Below are positions 27,395 through 36,800 of a stretch of 64,000 bases of DNA, one piece after another. The position numbers and the translations under genes were made by a program. Source of the DNA: Lentimicrobium sp. (GTDB taxonomy: Bacteria; Bacteroidota; Bacteroidia; Bacteroidales; Lentimicrobiaceae). Every line of letters starts with the position of its first letter. Position 1 is the first letter of the stretch. The stretch spans positions 1 through 64,000 of the forward strand of contig JAHYJC010000012.1 of the NCBI GenBank assembly GCA_019429275.1, given 5' to 3'. The notes beneath the pieces are model-generated. The model was not told the origin of the DNA. It searched no databases and saw nothing but the letters and a program-made list of their open reading frames with translations.

Positions 27395-27883
27395 TTATCT
27401 ATTCAGGATATACCTGATAGACAACGCTCCATAACCACCCCTGAACCTGTTATAAGAAGCACCCGGATAATCCCAGGAGTCCAATACAACAATAGTTGGA
27501 GCCCAGTCGAGGCTAAGATTTAAGGGTAGGTCGTCGAAGGAATAATCAAGTCCAAGTACACCTGATAATCCAATCTCATAATAATTATTATAACCAACAT
27601 ATCCATAGTTCCATGTTGTGAATGATCCTCCAAGTCCCCAATACCACCGAAGATTATCAGCAATTTCGAGGGGATAATGTTTCTCCCAGTAGGCTCCTGC
27701 GACAAATCCGCCCCAGCGAATACCACCAAATATATCTACAGCGTTCGATTCAGAAAGAAAGGTTTTGTATGATGCAATAAGACCATACCCAAGTTTTCCG
27801 CCGATGGCTGACTTATAGTCCTGCCCATAAGTGACTGAAACAGCCAAAAATAATGCAAAAAGAGTAATTGCTACTTTTTTCAT
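27395..27883 (-). CDS. small secreted/outer-membrane protein of unknown function
   Basis: 162 residues from the ATG at 27883; this start begins a clean signal peptide (MKKVAITLFALFLAVSVTYG) whereas the upstream alternative adds 15 unrelated residues. The mature part is rich in Gly, Tyr and Trp with alternating strands (GGKLGYGLIASYKTFL, YWGLGGSFTTWNYGYVG, GGYGALSIRYILNR), suggesting a small 8-strand outer-membrane beta-barrel. The C terminus ends in a beta-strand. No specific family was recognised. It is single-gene, closed by a good terminator. Confidence 0.7.
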   Translation of the reverse strand: MKKVAITLFALFLAVSVTYGQDYKSAIGGKLGYGLIASYKTFLSESNAVDIFGGIRWGGFVAGAYWEKHYPLEIADNLRWYWGLGGSFTTWNYGYVGYNNYYEIGLSGVLGLDYSFDDLPLNLSLDWAPTIVVLDSWDYPGASYNRFRGGYGALSIRYILNR

Positions 27884-28150
27884 GTTTGAAAGATTTAAGT
27901 TGAACTTTGGTTTAGGGTGAATTAACAATTATATTTAAAATCGGGTTCAAAATATTTTCAGTTAAAATCTTAGTTATTTAGTATGCCGGAGTTTTCAGCA
28001 GATAGCCATCGTTTTAGTTAAGCAAATATATGGCTTTTTAAAAAGTCAATACTAAGTATTGATCGGTATTTTTATAAATTTCATCTTTTTCTCGTTCTGC
28101 TGAAAGAATTTGCCTGTTTCCACAACGCAATTTAATTGGTAACGAATAGA

Positions 28151-29095
28151 TTAATGTTTTGTCGTTCCCTGATATTTTTTCAGTTCATTATCACAAAGCT
28201 TTGCAAAATACTTCTTTTTATCGCTGTTTATGCCATTATTTTTGGCTGCTGTTTTCAATATCTGCTGATATTGTTCTGTTGCAGAGTCCAATTTCCCCTG
28301 ACTGAGATAAATTTTAAACCTGTAATATTGGTAAAGCAGGTTATCGGGAGTCGCGTTCAAAAGAGAATTGCAATATATGTAAGCCGCGGAAGGGTTGGCT
28401 TCAATTTCAAAGGCAATTTTCATTAAAAAATAGGTGGCTTCATTACGGATCAGAAAATCGTTCGAAGTAGCTGCCTTTAAAAGGAATTTCATTCCGGTTT
28501 CCTTATCCTTACTGGTGTAATTGCTCAAAAACAGTCGCAGCACCGGAATCTTATTGCGTGCATGTGCTGTGAAATAATAGTATAAACCAGAAGTAAGGTA
28601 AAAGGCCGGAAACTCATTCTCACGCCCGAACGAATGCCCTATCACCGAATGATATTTAGAAAGCTTTGCCAATGCATCAAACCACGAATTGTTATGAAGG
28701 TTAATTCTTGCGCTGAAAGCATATGCCGTAATCATGGCAAAAAGTTGTGCATTTTCAAGCTCTTTTTTGTCGGATTGCACAATCGATTCCATTTGTTTCA
28801 GGCGCGATTCAATCAATCCGGCATAATGGTCGCTGTTTTCTGCCGAAACCAGTTTCCACCAATAGTGATTGATAACCGAGAGCTGATAAGAAAGATCATA
28901 CTTAAATTTCTGATCGCTGATTTTAATCAATGAATCGGCCGAATGAAACTGATAATTCAGGGTAAGTTCATATAGCGCGGGAGAAGTTGTAACAACCGTA
29001 TTCCCTTTTTGTGCATTGGCGATAGAATTTATCGACATTGCTATGAAAAACATCAGCGAAAGCAGCGTTGGACTGAGTTTTATTCCGGTTTTCAT
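28151..29095 (-). CDS. exported helical-repeat protein of unknown function
   Basis: 314 residues with a signal peptide (cleavage near ANAQ, residue 29). The remainder is alpha-helical with TPR-like spacing (for example YQYYRFKIYLSQGKLDSATE near residue 260, and ARINLHNNSWFDALAKLSKY). No enzyme motif is seen. Its start overlaps the preceding gene's stop by four bases (ATGA), so it is the last gene of the LolA-like/YidD-like/TPR operon. Probably a periplasmic scaffold, by inference. Confidence 0.7.
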   Translation of the reverse strand: MKTGIKLSPTLLSLMFFIAMSINSIANAQKGNTVVTTSPALYELTLNYQFHSADSLIKISDQKFKYDLSYQLSVINHYWWKLVSAENSDHYAGLIESRLKQMESIVQSDKKELENAQLFAMITAYAFSARINLHNNSWFDALAKLSKYHSVIGHSFGRENEFPAFYLTSGLYYYFTAHARNKIPVLRLFLSNYTSKDKETGMKFLLKAATSNDFLIRNEATYFLMKIAFEIEANPSAAYIYCNSLLNATPDNLLYQYYRFKIYLSQGKLDSATEQYQQILKTAAKNNGINSDKKKYFAKLCDNELKKYQGTTKH

Positions 29096-29964
29096 TGCCT
29101 TGAAGTATCTGATAGTTTATTTATCAGCGTAAGCAGTACTTCGCTTTTCGCAGCATTTTGTTTGTCTAGGGTAATAATATACGCCTTTTGATACCCTCCC
29201 ATGTAATACCTTTGGAACCATGGGAATACAATAATTGCTGCATCAACAAACTGAATGGAAGTTGCCAGACCAAATCCAACAGCAACAAAACCCGTAACAA
29301 GCATAAAGGAGTTTAGTCCGTTTTTCGCATCGCCGGCATACAACTGACCGCTTCCGGGAATTATGAAGCTCATAACCCTGGCTTTTCGAGGGTTGTATCT
29401 TTTCTCTGTCTGCTTTATTTTCCGGAAACTTTCAATTACAGCCGAAGCCGAAGAACTGTCGGCACACCTTAGAAAATAAGCTTCCGCGTTTTTATAGTCA
29501 TACAAATAGAATGAAGCAATTCCGGCAAGCAAATCGAACTGCCATTGCTGCGATTCTGTTGAGTTTCCCTGATATGACATCAGGTCGATCATTGCCGCAT
29601 GATACTCTTTGTTGTAAAGCCGGCAGGCAGCTTTAAGCGAAGTAAACTCAGCCCTCAGCGAATCGTTATCGGCACGTATGGCTGCCAGATCATAAAAATG
29701 CCAGGCATTTGAAAAGTCGTTCTGCTTAAAGTAAGTTTCAGCAAGCAGTTCAAAAGTTTCGGGATATTCTATTCCGTTGTCGAAAAATACCAGCCTGCTC
29801 AGTGCTTTTCCGGCCACTGAGTAATTTCCTGCTTCAATTTGTTTTGTGGCAAATGACAGCGTTTGCTCAGAGGTCTGCGCAACAACTGCCGATACCCAGA
29901 AACTAAAAAGTGCCGGTAAAAGTATCCGCCATACGGCGGTGCAGTTGATGCCTGATTTTATCAT
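29092..29964 (-). CDS. exported TPR-like membrane protein
   Basis: 290 residues from the ATG at 29964, chosen because it begins a signal peptide ending AVVAQ; upstream codons lie inside the previous gene. TPR-like helices occupy about residues 30-190. Then comes IIPGSGQLYAGDAKNG (about 202-217) with hydrophobic segments after it, the PGxGQxYxG pattern of DUF5683/TM2-like envelope proteins. It shares this layout with the preceding gene product (LLPGSGKVYTGEWKDG), so the two are paralogs. It overlaps that gene by 62 bases. Confidence 0.7.
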   Translation of the reverse strand: MIKSGINCTAVWRILLPALFSFWVSAVVAQTSEQTLSFATKQIEAGNYSVAGKALSRLVFFDNGIEYPETFELLAETYFKQNDFSNAWHFYDLAAIRADNDSLRAEFTSLKAACRLYNKEYHAAMIDLMSYQGNSTESQQWQFDLLAGIASFYLYDYKNAEAYFLRCADSSSASAVIESFRKIKQTEKRYNPRKARVMSFIIPGSGQLYAGDAKNGLNSFMLVTGFVAVGFGLATSIQFVDAAIIVFPWFQRYYMGGYQKAYIITLDKQNAAKSEVLLTLINKLSDTSRQ

Positions 29965-30817
29965 TGTGTTTGCGTGCCGATTTAAAGGAACCATAAAGGT
30001 TGCCCAGATAAAATGTGGTTGCCAGTCCTGTGTATGCAATGAAGAATGCGCTTCTTTCGCCGTAAAGCTGATGTCCCCTGATGGCCTGAATTACAGATCC
30101 GGTGACAAACAGCAACGAAACCAGCCCGTCTTTCCACTCACCTGTATATACTTTTCCTGAACCTGGCAACAATGCCGACATTCCAAGCGCAAGACCCGGA
30201 CTTTTGTATCTGGCATTGTTCATATCCTGAAAAAGCGTTTTGTAACGCATATCAACACTTTGCCCCGAAGCGAGCATACTGTTGTAGGTATTCTCTGCAG
30301 CTTTCCAATTATAAGCAAGCAGCTGATTGTTAAGGATAAGAAATGTTCGGTCCTTTTCGGATATGGTTTTGCTTTCTTCTAAAAACTGATTTGCCATGAA
30401 GTGCATCCCGCTAAGGATAAGCGCCCGTGAATAATCCAGGGCAATGGGCTGTGGAATTACAGTCCGGTTCTGAAACAAACTATCGGTGCGCCGGATGGCT
30501 GACTGATAGCAGCCATCGAACAAGTATGAACGGACAAGCTTTTGTTTCAGGGTGTCGTTTGCCGGATTCATAAACAGCAGTCGCTCAAATTCTTCTGTGG
30601 CAAGGGTGTACTGACGGGTATTTAAAAGATAATTTCCGTAAATCAGCGAATGCTGGTAATCATATAGGTTCTGGGCCGATGCATCAGGAATAAATGAAAG
30701 CAGAAACAGGCAAAGTACTGCCCCGCCCCTTCTTATTTCCTGAAAGGGATTTAAGGATGTAAAAGCGGAAGATTCAGCACTTTCAGACCGGGAATAACCG
30801 GAAAATAATCTGAGCAT
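29903..30817 (-). CDS. exported TPR-like membrane protein, paralog of the next gene
   Basis: 304 residues from the ATG at 30817. An unusually long polar N terminus (about 30 residues) precedes a hydrophobic segment ending DASAQ. TPR-like helices follow (YLLNTRQYTLATEEFERLL), then LLPGSGKVYTGEWKDG and two or more membrane segments (LVSLLFVTGSVIQAI, SAFFIAYTGLATTFYLG). Function unknown. Nineteen bases separate its start from the stop of the yidD-like gene, and its 3' end overlaps the next gene by 62 bases. Confidence 0.7.
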   Translation of the reverse strand: MLRLFSGYSRSESAESSAFTSLNPFQEIRRGGAVLCLFLLSFIPDASAQNLYDYQHSLIYGNYLLNTRQYTLATEEFERLLFMNPANDTLKQKLVRSYLFDGCYQSAIRRTDSLFQNRTVIPQPIALDYSRALILSGMHFMANQFLEESKTISEKDRTFLILNNQLLAYNWKAAENTYNSMLASGQSVDMRYKTLFQDMNNARYKSPGLALGMSALLPGSGKVYTGEWKDGLVSLLFVTGSVIQAIRGHQLYGERSAFFIAYTGLATTFYLGNLYGSFKSARKHNDKIRHQLHRRMADTFTGTF

Positions 30818-30835
30818 CAATTGGAGTGGTTTTGG

Positions 30836-31237
30836 TCAGGGATTGTCGATGAGTAAATGTTTTTGCTGATCAATTTCGTAGTTTCCGGGTGATAGTCCGT
30901 TGCAACGGGTAAGGCGATCAACCGAGTCGAGAAATCCTTTTATAAGTCCGTTTTTTCTAATGGTTTCAATGGCGTACACCGAACAGCTGGGTTCAAAAGT
31001 GCAACTACGGCTGTCCTGGGATGAGAACAAATGCTTGTATCCCAGAAAAAAGCCCGTAAAGATTACTTCCGCTTCATTTGAACATTGCTCCATATAATGC
31101 CCGAAACTATGCTGGTGCGGTTCATCGGCCTGGCAGGCAATAATATCGCAGGCCATGGCTTTAAAATTACCTTCTTCATTCTGTGCATATGCAAAACTAA
31201 GGCACAGCAACATTATAATTGTAAAAATAATCCTCAT
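30836..31237 (-). CDS. YidD-like protein with an export signal
   Basis: 133 residues. The C-terminal half has the YidD (haemolytic/UPF0161) signature: CTFEPSCSVYAIETIRKNG at about 79-97, then GFLDSVDRLTRCNGLSPG. Ordinary YidD is a 70-90 residue cytosolic-face partner of YidC. Here the domain sits after a signal peptide (MRIIFTIIMLLCLSFAYAQ) and about 40 extra residues with several cysteines, so the protein should be periplasmic or anchored facing the periplasm. Its start overlaps the LolA-like gene by 41 bases. Role unknown; a function in envelope protein handling fits the neighbours. Confidence 0.8.
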   Translation of the reverse strand: MRIIFTIIMLLCLSFAYAQNEEGNFKAMACDIIACQADEPHQHSFGHYMEQCSNEAEVIFTGFFLGYKHLFSSQDSRSCTFEPSCSVYAIETIRKNGLIKGFLDSVDRLTRCNGLSPGNYEIDQQKHLLIDNP

Positions 31238-31886
31238 CCCAGTTGTTGATTTTCACATTTTTGTAAGTGGTAATCTGCCGGATTTCTTCTCCGTTTTCAA
31301 GATATGAAAAGTTGATGATTTCAGCAGGAAACTCAAACCCGCCTATTTTCAGATAGTCAGAGAAAATTTGTTTGCCTATCATTTTTTTGTTGACATCATA
31401 AATCAACACACCATAAAGCCGGTTGTCTTTAACCGAAACTTTCACATCGCCGATTAATTTGGCTAACTCTTTTTTCGGGACGTACAATGAAATAACCATA
31501 TCCTCATCCTTCACAACTTCTTTCAATTCATAAATTGAATTTTTGAGTCCGTAATCCTTAAGGTTGTTGTTCAGTGATAGGTTAAAAACCGAAAATTCGA
31601 TATACCCCGGAACAATAGGGTTCTTTACCTGTGCATCTCCTCTGATGGTGTACATCACCGTATCGGTAAAGAGCCACATTTCCTTTTCGGGAAACAAAAC
31701 ATCATAGACGATCCGTTTTCTGGCTTTGTCATAAAATACCTTCCCCATTGTAAGGCTTGACCTTCCGTCAGAGCTTTTTTCCTTAACCGAAAAATCAGCT
31801 CTTACACGGTAATACACATCCTTCTGAGCAGAAGAAATTAATGGGTAGAGAAAAAGCAACGGCAATAAAAGAAAAAGTTTTTTCAT
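31197..31886 (-). CDS. LolA-like periplasmic protein
   Basis: 229 residues with a signal peptide ending ISSAQ. The remainder is a beta-rich half-barrel like LolA or outer-membrane lipoprotein-sorting proteins: successive strands such as KVFYDKARKRIVYDVLFPEK, MWLFTDTVMYTI and KIGGFEFPAEIINFSYLENG. The LolA fold normally binds lipoprotein acyl chains or other lipids. It is the first gene of a five-gene minus-strand run with tight spacing and overlaps. Fold assignment is by pattern only. Confidence 0.65.
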   Translation of the reverse strand: MKKLFLLLPLLFLYPLISSAQKDVYYRVRADFSVKEKSSDGRSSLTMGKVFYDKARKRIVYDVLFPEKEMWLFTDTVMYTIRGDAQVKNPIVPGYIEFSVFNLSLNNNLKDYGLKNSIYELKEVVKDEDMVISLYVPKKELAKLIGDVKVSVKDNRLYGVLIYDVNKKMIGKQIFSDYLKIGGFEFPAEIINFSYLENGEEIRQITTYKNVKINNWDEDYFYNYNVAVP

Positions 31887-32300
31887 AAGAAGCTTAAAAA
31901 GTGATTGTGTTCAGGGAAAAAAGCAGCTAAATTAAACGACATTAAATAGTGCTTCATTAATGTTTAATGTGTGTTCTTCCTGAGTTGAAACTCAAAAAAT
32001 ATTTGAGCATAATGTGGAGATGACAGTTAAATCAAGCGTTTAAGCACTTTCCCGAACGTGCGGGACTCAGTATGACATTCGTGTTAAGTTGACAGTGATT
32101 CTCCTTAAAGCAGACGTTATCAGCCATATACGATGTCCTCCTGAGCGGAGTCGAAGGACAAAACGAACAATCTGTCATTGGTACAAACATAGTCAAATAA
32201 TTCAATGCAGTGACTCAGAATAATAATGGAAATCTGTGAAACTTATTCCTTAAAAAGCTTTGCTTTTTTTCAGCGATCCCACTCAGTCTCAGATTTCGAA
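31887..32300. other. intergenic region, repeat-bearing
   Basis: No gene seen. It is the leader of the LolA-like operon on the minus strand. It contains one copy of the dispersed CTTCGACTCCGCTCAGG-type repeat (32134-32160) and, at about 32050-32080, a related CGTGCGGGACTCAGTATGAC segment. Confidence 0.7.
32134..32160 (-). repeat. single copy of the dispersed CTTCGACTCCGCTCAGG repeat
   Basis: On the minus strand this reads TGTCCTTCGACTCCGCTCAG and then GAGGACA. The ends TGTCCT and AGGACA are inverted repeats, so it can form a short hairpin. It shares its core with the longer paired copies at 2740-2860. Confidence 0.75.
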
Positions 32301-32750
32301 TCAATAGACTGAAAAATAAGTCAGAATCCAAAGGTAATATACAACCGCAATACCTGCACTCACAGCTCCATTTACAATGCAACCGGTAAGTGCCTGCCGG
32401 GCCTGATATTTGTCATTGTCTGATAAAACGTAAGCCATCAGAATACCTAATGGCCCCATAATGCAACCCCACCAAAAACCGGGAATACCAAGAGGATCTT
32501 CAATCATAGGCGTGGATGCCAGGTTATTTATTGAAAATGATTCAAGCAGGGACTCCTGATCCTTGATTTCACTTAAGCTTAAAAAGTTCTTTGATTCCAC
32601 CAGTTGCTCAAGTTCACTTAATCCGGCAAAATCGGCTTCTATTGCTCCACGGTCATATTTAAAATCTGCGGAACCATCTGCATAGGAATTAATTACACCT
32701 GCCAGCAGCAGAGAAAGAACAACAAGGAATTTGAGTGGGGTTGTTTTCAT
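32301..32750 (-). CDS. small exported membrane protein with GFWWGC motif, copy 1
   Basis: 149 residues: signal peptide to about SYA (residue 24), an acidic helical middle (about 28-80), then LGIPGFWWGCIMGPLGILMA and a second hydrophobic segment with Cys (LTGCIVNGAVSAGIAVVYYL). It is clearly homologous to the gene at 32916-33350: same length, domain order and motif. Two C-terminal membrane segments flank a charged loop (SDNDKYQAR). Function unknown. It is upstream of, and in the same orientation as, the LolA-like operon but separated from it by 414 bases. Confidence 0.75.
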   Translation of the reverse strand: MKTTPLKFLVVLSLLLAGVINSYADGSADFKYDRGAIEADFAGLSELEQLVESKNFLSLSEIKDQESLLESFSINNLASTPMIEDPLGIPGFWWGCIMGPLGILMAYVLSDNDKYQARQALTGCIVNGAVSAGIAVVYYLWILTYFSVY

Positions 32751-32915
32751 AGTGTGAAAGTTATTTCAGTTGATGGATTGAAGAATGATATCCTTGCTGA
32801 TAAGTCATAGAAAAAGCAGCAGAATATAATCAGTAAATATTATATCTGCTGCTGGTTTAAGTCAATAAACATTGCAGCAATTCTTATCAAATCGCACAAT
32901 GTTGATATACCTTCG

Positions 32916-33350
32916 TTAGATTGCTGATGCTAAGGCAAGATACCAAATCAGGTAGAATACTGCACTTACAGCTGTACCAACAATACAACCAGTAAAGGCG
33001 CTTTTTACTTCTGACCTGTCGTTGTCGGTTGCCAGATAAACAATTAGAATACCTATTGGGCCTAAAATACATCCCCACCAGAAGCCCGGAATACCGAGAG
33101 CTGATTCCATCATCATGCTGCTGCTCAGGTTCATTGAAGCAAATTCAGCAGAAAGCATACTATCCTCTTTTAATTCGGATAGTGTAAGATAGTTGTGATC
33201 AGCCACTGTTTGTTCCAAGCGGGTAAGATCAGCAAATTCATCCTGAACTTTCTGTTTGTCAATTTTGAAATCATCTGCCGTTCCGGCAAACAGAGTTGTT
33301 GTGCATAGCATAACGGCCAGGAGCGATAATAGTAGAATTCTGATTTTCAT
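32916..33350 (-). CDS. small exported membrane protein with GFWWGC motif, copy 2
   Basis: 144 residues: signal peptide ending LFAG, an acidic segment (FADLTRLEQTVADHNYLTLS parallels FAGLSELEQLVESKNFLSLS in copy 1), LGIPGFWWGCILGPIGILIV, loop TDNDRSEVK, and a final hydrophobic segment FTGCIVGTAVSAVFYLIWYL. The two cysteines (in WWGC and TGC) are conserved between the copies. The strong conservation of the membrane part relative to the rest suggests that it is the functional core. Not recognised as a characterised family. Confidence 0.75.
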   Translation of the reverse strand: MKIRILLLSLLAVMLCTTTLFAGTADDFKIDKQKVQDEFADLTRLEQTVADHNYLTLSELKEDSMLSAEFASMNLSSSMMMESALGIPGFWWGCILGPIGILIVYLATDNDRSEVKSAFTGCIVGTAVSAVFYLIWYLALASAI

Positions 33351-33801
33351 AAAAGATGAATTAAAAGTGAGTATTAATGCGAATAGGTAATAGATGAACT
33401 TTAATCACAGCAAATATATACCAGAAGTATTAAAAATGCAATTCAAGCAGGGGAAAAATAATTTCTTCAATCAGCGCATGATTCATAATTAAGATTCGGG
33501 GAGTTTTTAATAAAGAAAACGGAGCGACTTGTAATTCGTCAAAATACAAATTCCATTCAAAATATCGCACACCTGTGCGGTTTTGTGTGTGTTTTTGAGA
33601 CTGTATTTTAACAGAAAAAAATAATGTTCGGAATTCATAATACACTAACAGATATCTATTCAGGCTTATATTATTCATATTCAATGCTATATAAGCAGTA
33701 TAAACTTCGCTTACCAACACCAACAAATCTTTATTTGTTTTCAGGAACGGGTATTGACTTAGGGGGTGTGCGCCCAATTGCCAACAGCAAAAACAGCACA
33801 T
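33351..33801. other. intergenic region between divergent genes
   Basis: 450 bases that must carry promoters for the leftward GFWWGC gene and the rightward peptidase gene. It is AT-rich. No convincing TAnnTTTG with partner element, structured RNA or gene was seen; overlapping open frames on both strands have no protein-like features. Confidence 0.6.
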
Positions 33802-36800
33802 ATGAAGAAACTGTTTACTATAATTTTTTTAATGGTTCTCTCAGGCCTGCTTTATTCACAGGAATGGATTTCAATTACAGGCGAAAGTAGTTCCGAACCC
33901 CGGGTTACCATCGAAAACCTGCCGTCGGTCGGACTTTCGGCAAGTATCAGCATAGAGGGCTTTTGGAAACAGGAAGTATCGACACCTGCCGGAATCATGA
34001 ACAGGATTGTTGTTGTAGATGGAACAGCACAGACAGAAGCCGGTTTCCCCGATGTTCAACACCTCACCGTAAGTCTTATGATCCCGGAAACAGGAAATTT
34101 CAGCATTAACGTTTTACGGGCAGATTACACGGATTATTCAGATATAGTTGTAGCTCCGTCAAAGGGAGATCCGCAATTCTCAGACCTTCCCGGTTGGGGG
34201 AGCCTGGTTTACAATAAAGACCTTCTTACCAACAATGATTTCTATCCTGCAGCAATTGCAGAAGCTGGTCAGCCTTACATCTGGTGCGATACCCGCGGAA
34301 TGGCGTTGCAGGTTTATCCATTTGCATATAATCCGGTTTCAGGCATTCTCAGGGTTTATCACAACATTGAAATAAATTTGCAAGTGGATGCTGAGCCCGG
34401 CACAAATGAGCTTGTCAGGTACAGCGGTTCCTATGGCCGATTGAGCGGACTTTCCACACTAAAACAAAGTCATTTTATCAATTACAGTGAAAGCAGTCGT
34501 TATCAGCCAGTGGAAGAAGCCGGCAACATGCTGATTGTAGCGCCTGAAAATTACCGCACTACCCTTCAGCCCTTTATTGACTGGAAAACCCGCTGCGGAA
34601 TTGTGTGTGAATTTGCTGATGTTTCTGCGTTTCAGTCTGCTGATCAAATCAGGCAATTTGTTTCCGAGAGATATTATTCCCAAGGCCTCGCCTATCTGAT
34701 TCTGGCTGGAGATGCCGCCCAGGTTCCTACCAATCAGGCCGAAAACGGAGCCAGCGACAATATGTACGGATACATAGCCGGCGACGATCATTATCCCGAG
34801 GTGCTTGTTGGCAGGTTTTCAGCAGAAAATGTTAACCAGCTCGCCATTATGGTTAAGCGGTCAATTGAATATGAGATGCTTGGGAAAGGCAACAATGCTT
34901 ACAGTAATTTTTTGGGAATTGCCAGTGAAGAAGGGCCGGGCGATGATGGCGAACTTGATTTTGAACACATGCGCAATATTGGCAAATTGCTTCAGACTTA
35001 CAATTACAGCAACTTTGCCGAGATGTATGACGGTTCACAGGGAGAGGCCGATGCAGCCGGGAACCCGAATTCAGGTATGGTCGAAGCGGCAATAAACAAT
35101 GGGCAGGGTGCTGTAATGTATATTGGGCATGGATCCTCGGGTGCATGGACTACCAGTGCATTTTCAGGTGATAAAGTTGCCGCACTTTCAAACACAGAAA
35201 CACATCCTTTTATTTGGGCAGCGGGCTGTAGCAGTGGCGATTTTGTTACAACTACCTGTTTGGCTGAACGTTGGCTCAGGGCCGAAAAGAACGGTGTTCC
35301 TACAGGCGCCGTTGCTGTGATGATGTCGACAAGCCGCCAGAGCTGGTATCCACCCATGGAAGCACAGGACGAAATGGCGCTTATACTTGCCCGTAAAAAA
35401 GAATCAGTGACTACCCGCACCTTCGGAGGAATTTCGATGAGCGGATGCATGAGAATGAACGATAAATACGGACCCGGTGGTTTCAAAGTTACCGATACCT
35501 GGAATATTTTTGGTGATCCTTCGGTGGTGGTTAGGACAGCTTTACCTATGGAAATGCAGGCACTTCACTCAAGCACTTTAGGAACTGATGCTCGGGAATT
35601 TGTGGTAAAACTTAATGTTTCTGAGGCCTTAGCCTGCATCACTTACAACGGAAAATTGTATGGTGCAGGTAGGGTTCAGGATGGAACGGCCATCATTAAC
35701 CTTGACGAAATTCCTGAAACAGGTGTGATGCAACTTACCATTACTGCTTATAATTACAGGCCATACACTGCCGATATTGAAATAACGAAAATGCCTTCAG
35801 TTGCCTTCAATCCTGAGCCTGTTAATTATGCCGGGAAAATTTCGCCCTATACTTTATTGCGATGGAAAACCAAAGACGGTATGGAGCCTGCTTTTTTCGA
35901 GATTCTGATTTCAGAGAATCCGGATATGAGCAATCCTATCAGTACAATGGTATCATTTACCAACGAAATCAGACCTCAGTTTCCCCTGGCTTATGCCACC
36001 ACCTGCTACTGGAAAGTGATTTCTTACAATGAATTTGGTTCTTCCGAAAGCAGGGTTTTTAATTTCAATACAGCCAATCCTCCCGACGAAGACTTTGAAA
36101 GTCAGGGATTTCCACGGAGTAACTGGTTAAATACCGATGATTCTCCATGGTTTATTGATGGAGAAACCTCATTTGAAGGAAATTACTCTTTGCGGTCAGG
36201 AATAATTGATGATTTGGGAAGCAGTCGTCTGGCCTATTCCTGCTACAGCCATTCCTGCGATTACATTAGTTTTAGGGTAAAAATATCATCGCAAACCAAT
36301 GCTGATTTCCTCCGTCTGGTCATCAATGGTAATACTGTTGCTACCTACAGTGGAGAGTTTGATTGGACAGAAGAAAAGTTCCCCATCGATCCCGGTGAAC
36401 ATCTGATTGAATGGATATACAGTAAGAACGAGAGTGAATCGCATGGAATGGACGCTGTGTGGATCGACAACATTTATCTTCCGGGTAACCTCGATCCTGT
36501 AGTAATTATCGATGACTTTGAAACCTGCCAGGGATATGATGTGGAGCTTTCAATTCAGACAACCGGAAGCTCAAGGGTGGAATGGCTGAGCGAAGGCAGC
36601 GGAATATTTGATGATTACAACAGTCATTTTCCGGTCTATATTCCTTCAAAAGAAGATAAAGCCAGGGGTTATGTGATATTATTTACCGATGTTTTTGGAA
36701 ACGATTTTTGTGATCCGGTAAGGTATGAAACCACGGTAACCTTACTTGCATTACCTGAACTTCCGGCGATAAACGATACAGTGTTGTATGCAGGCGAAGA

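Noticed and set aside
33430-33801. Minus-strand open frame between the divergent genes
   Set aside because: It has low-complexity composition, overlaps the promoter region and encodes nothing recognisable.
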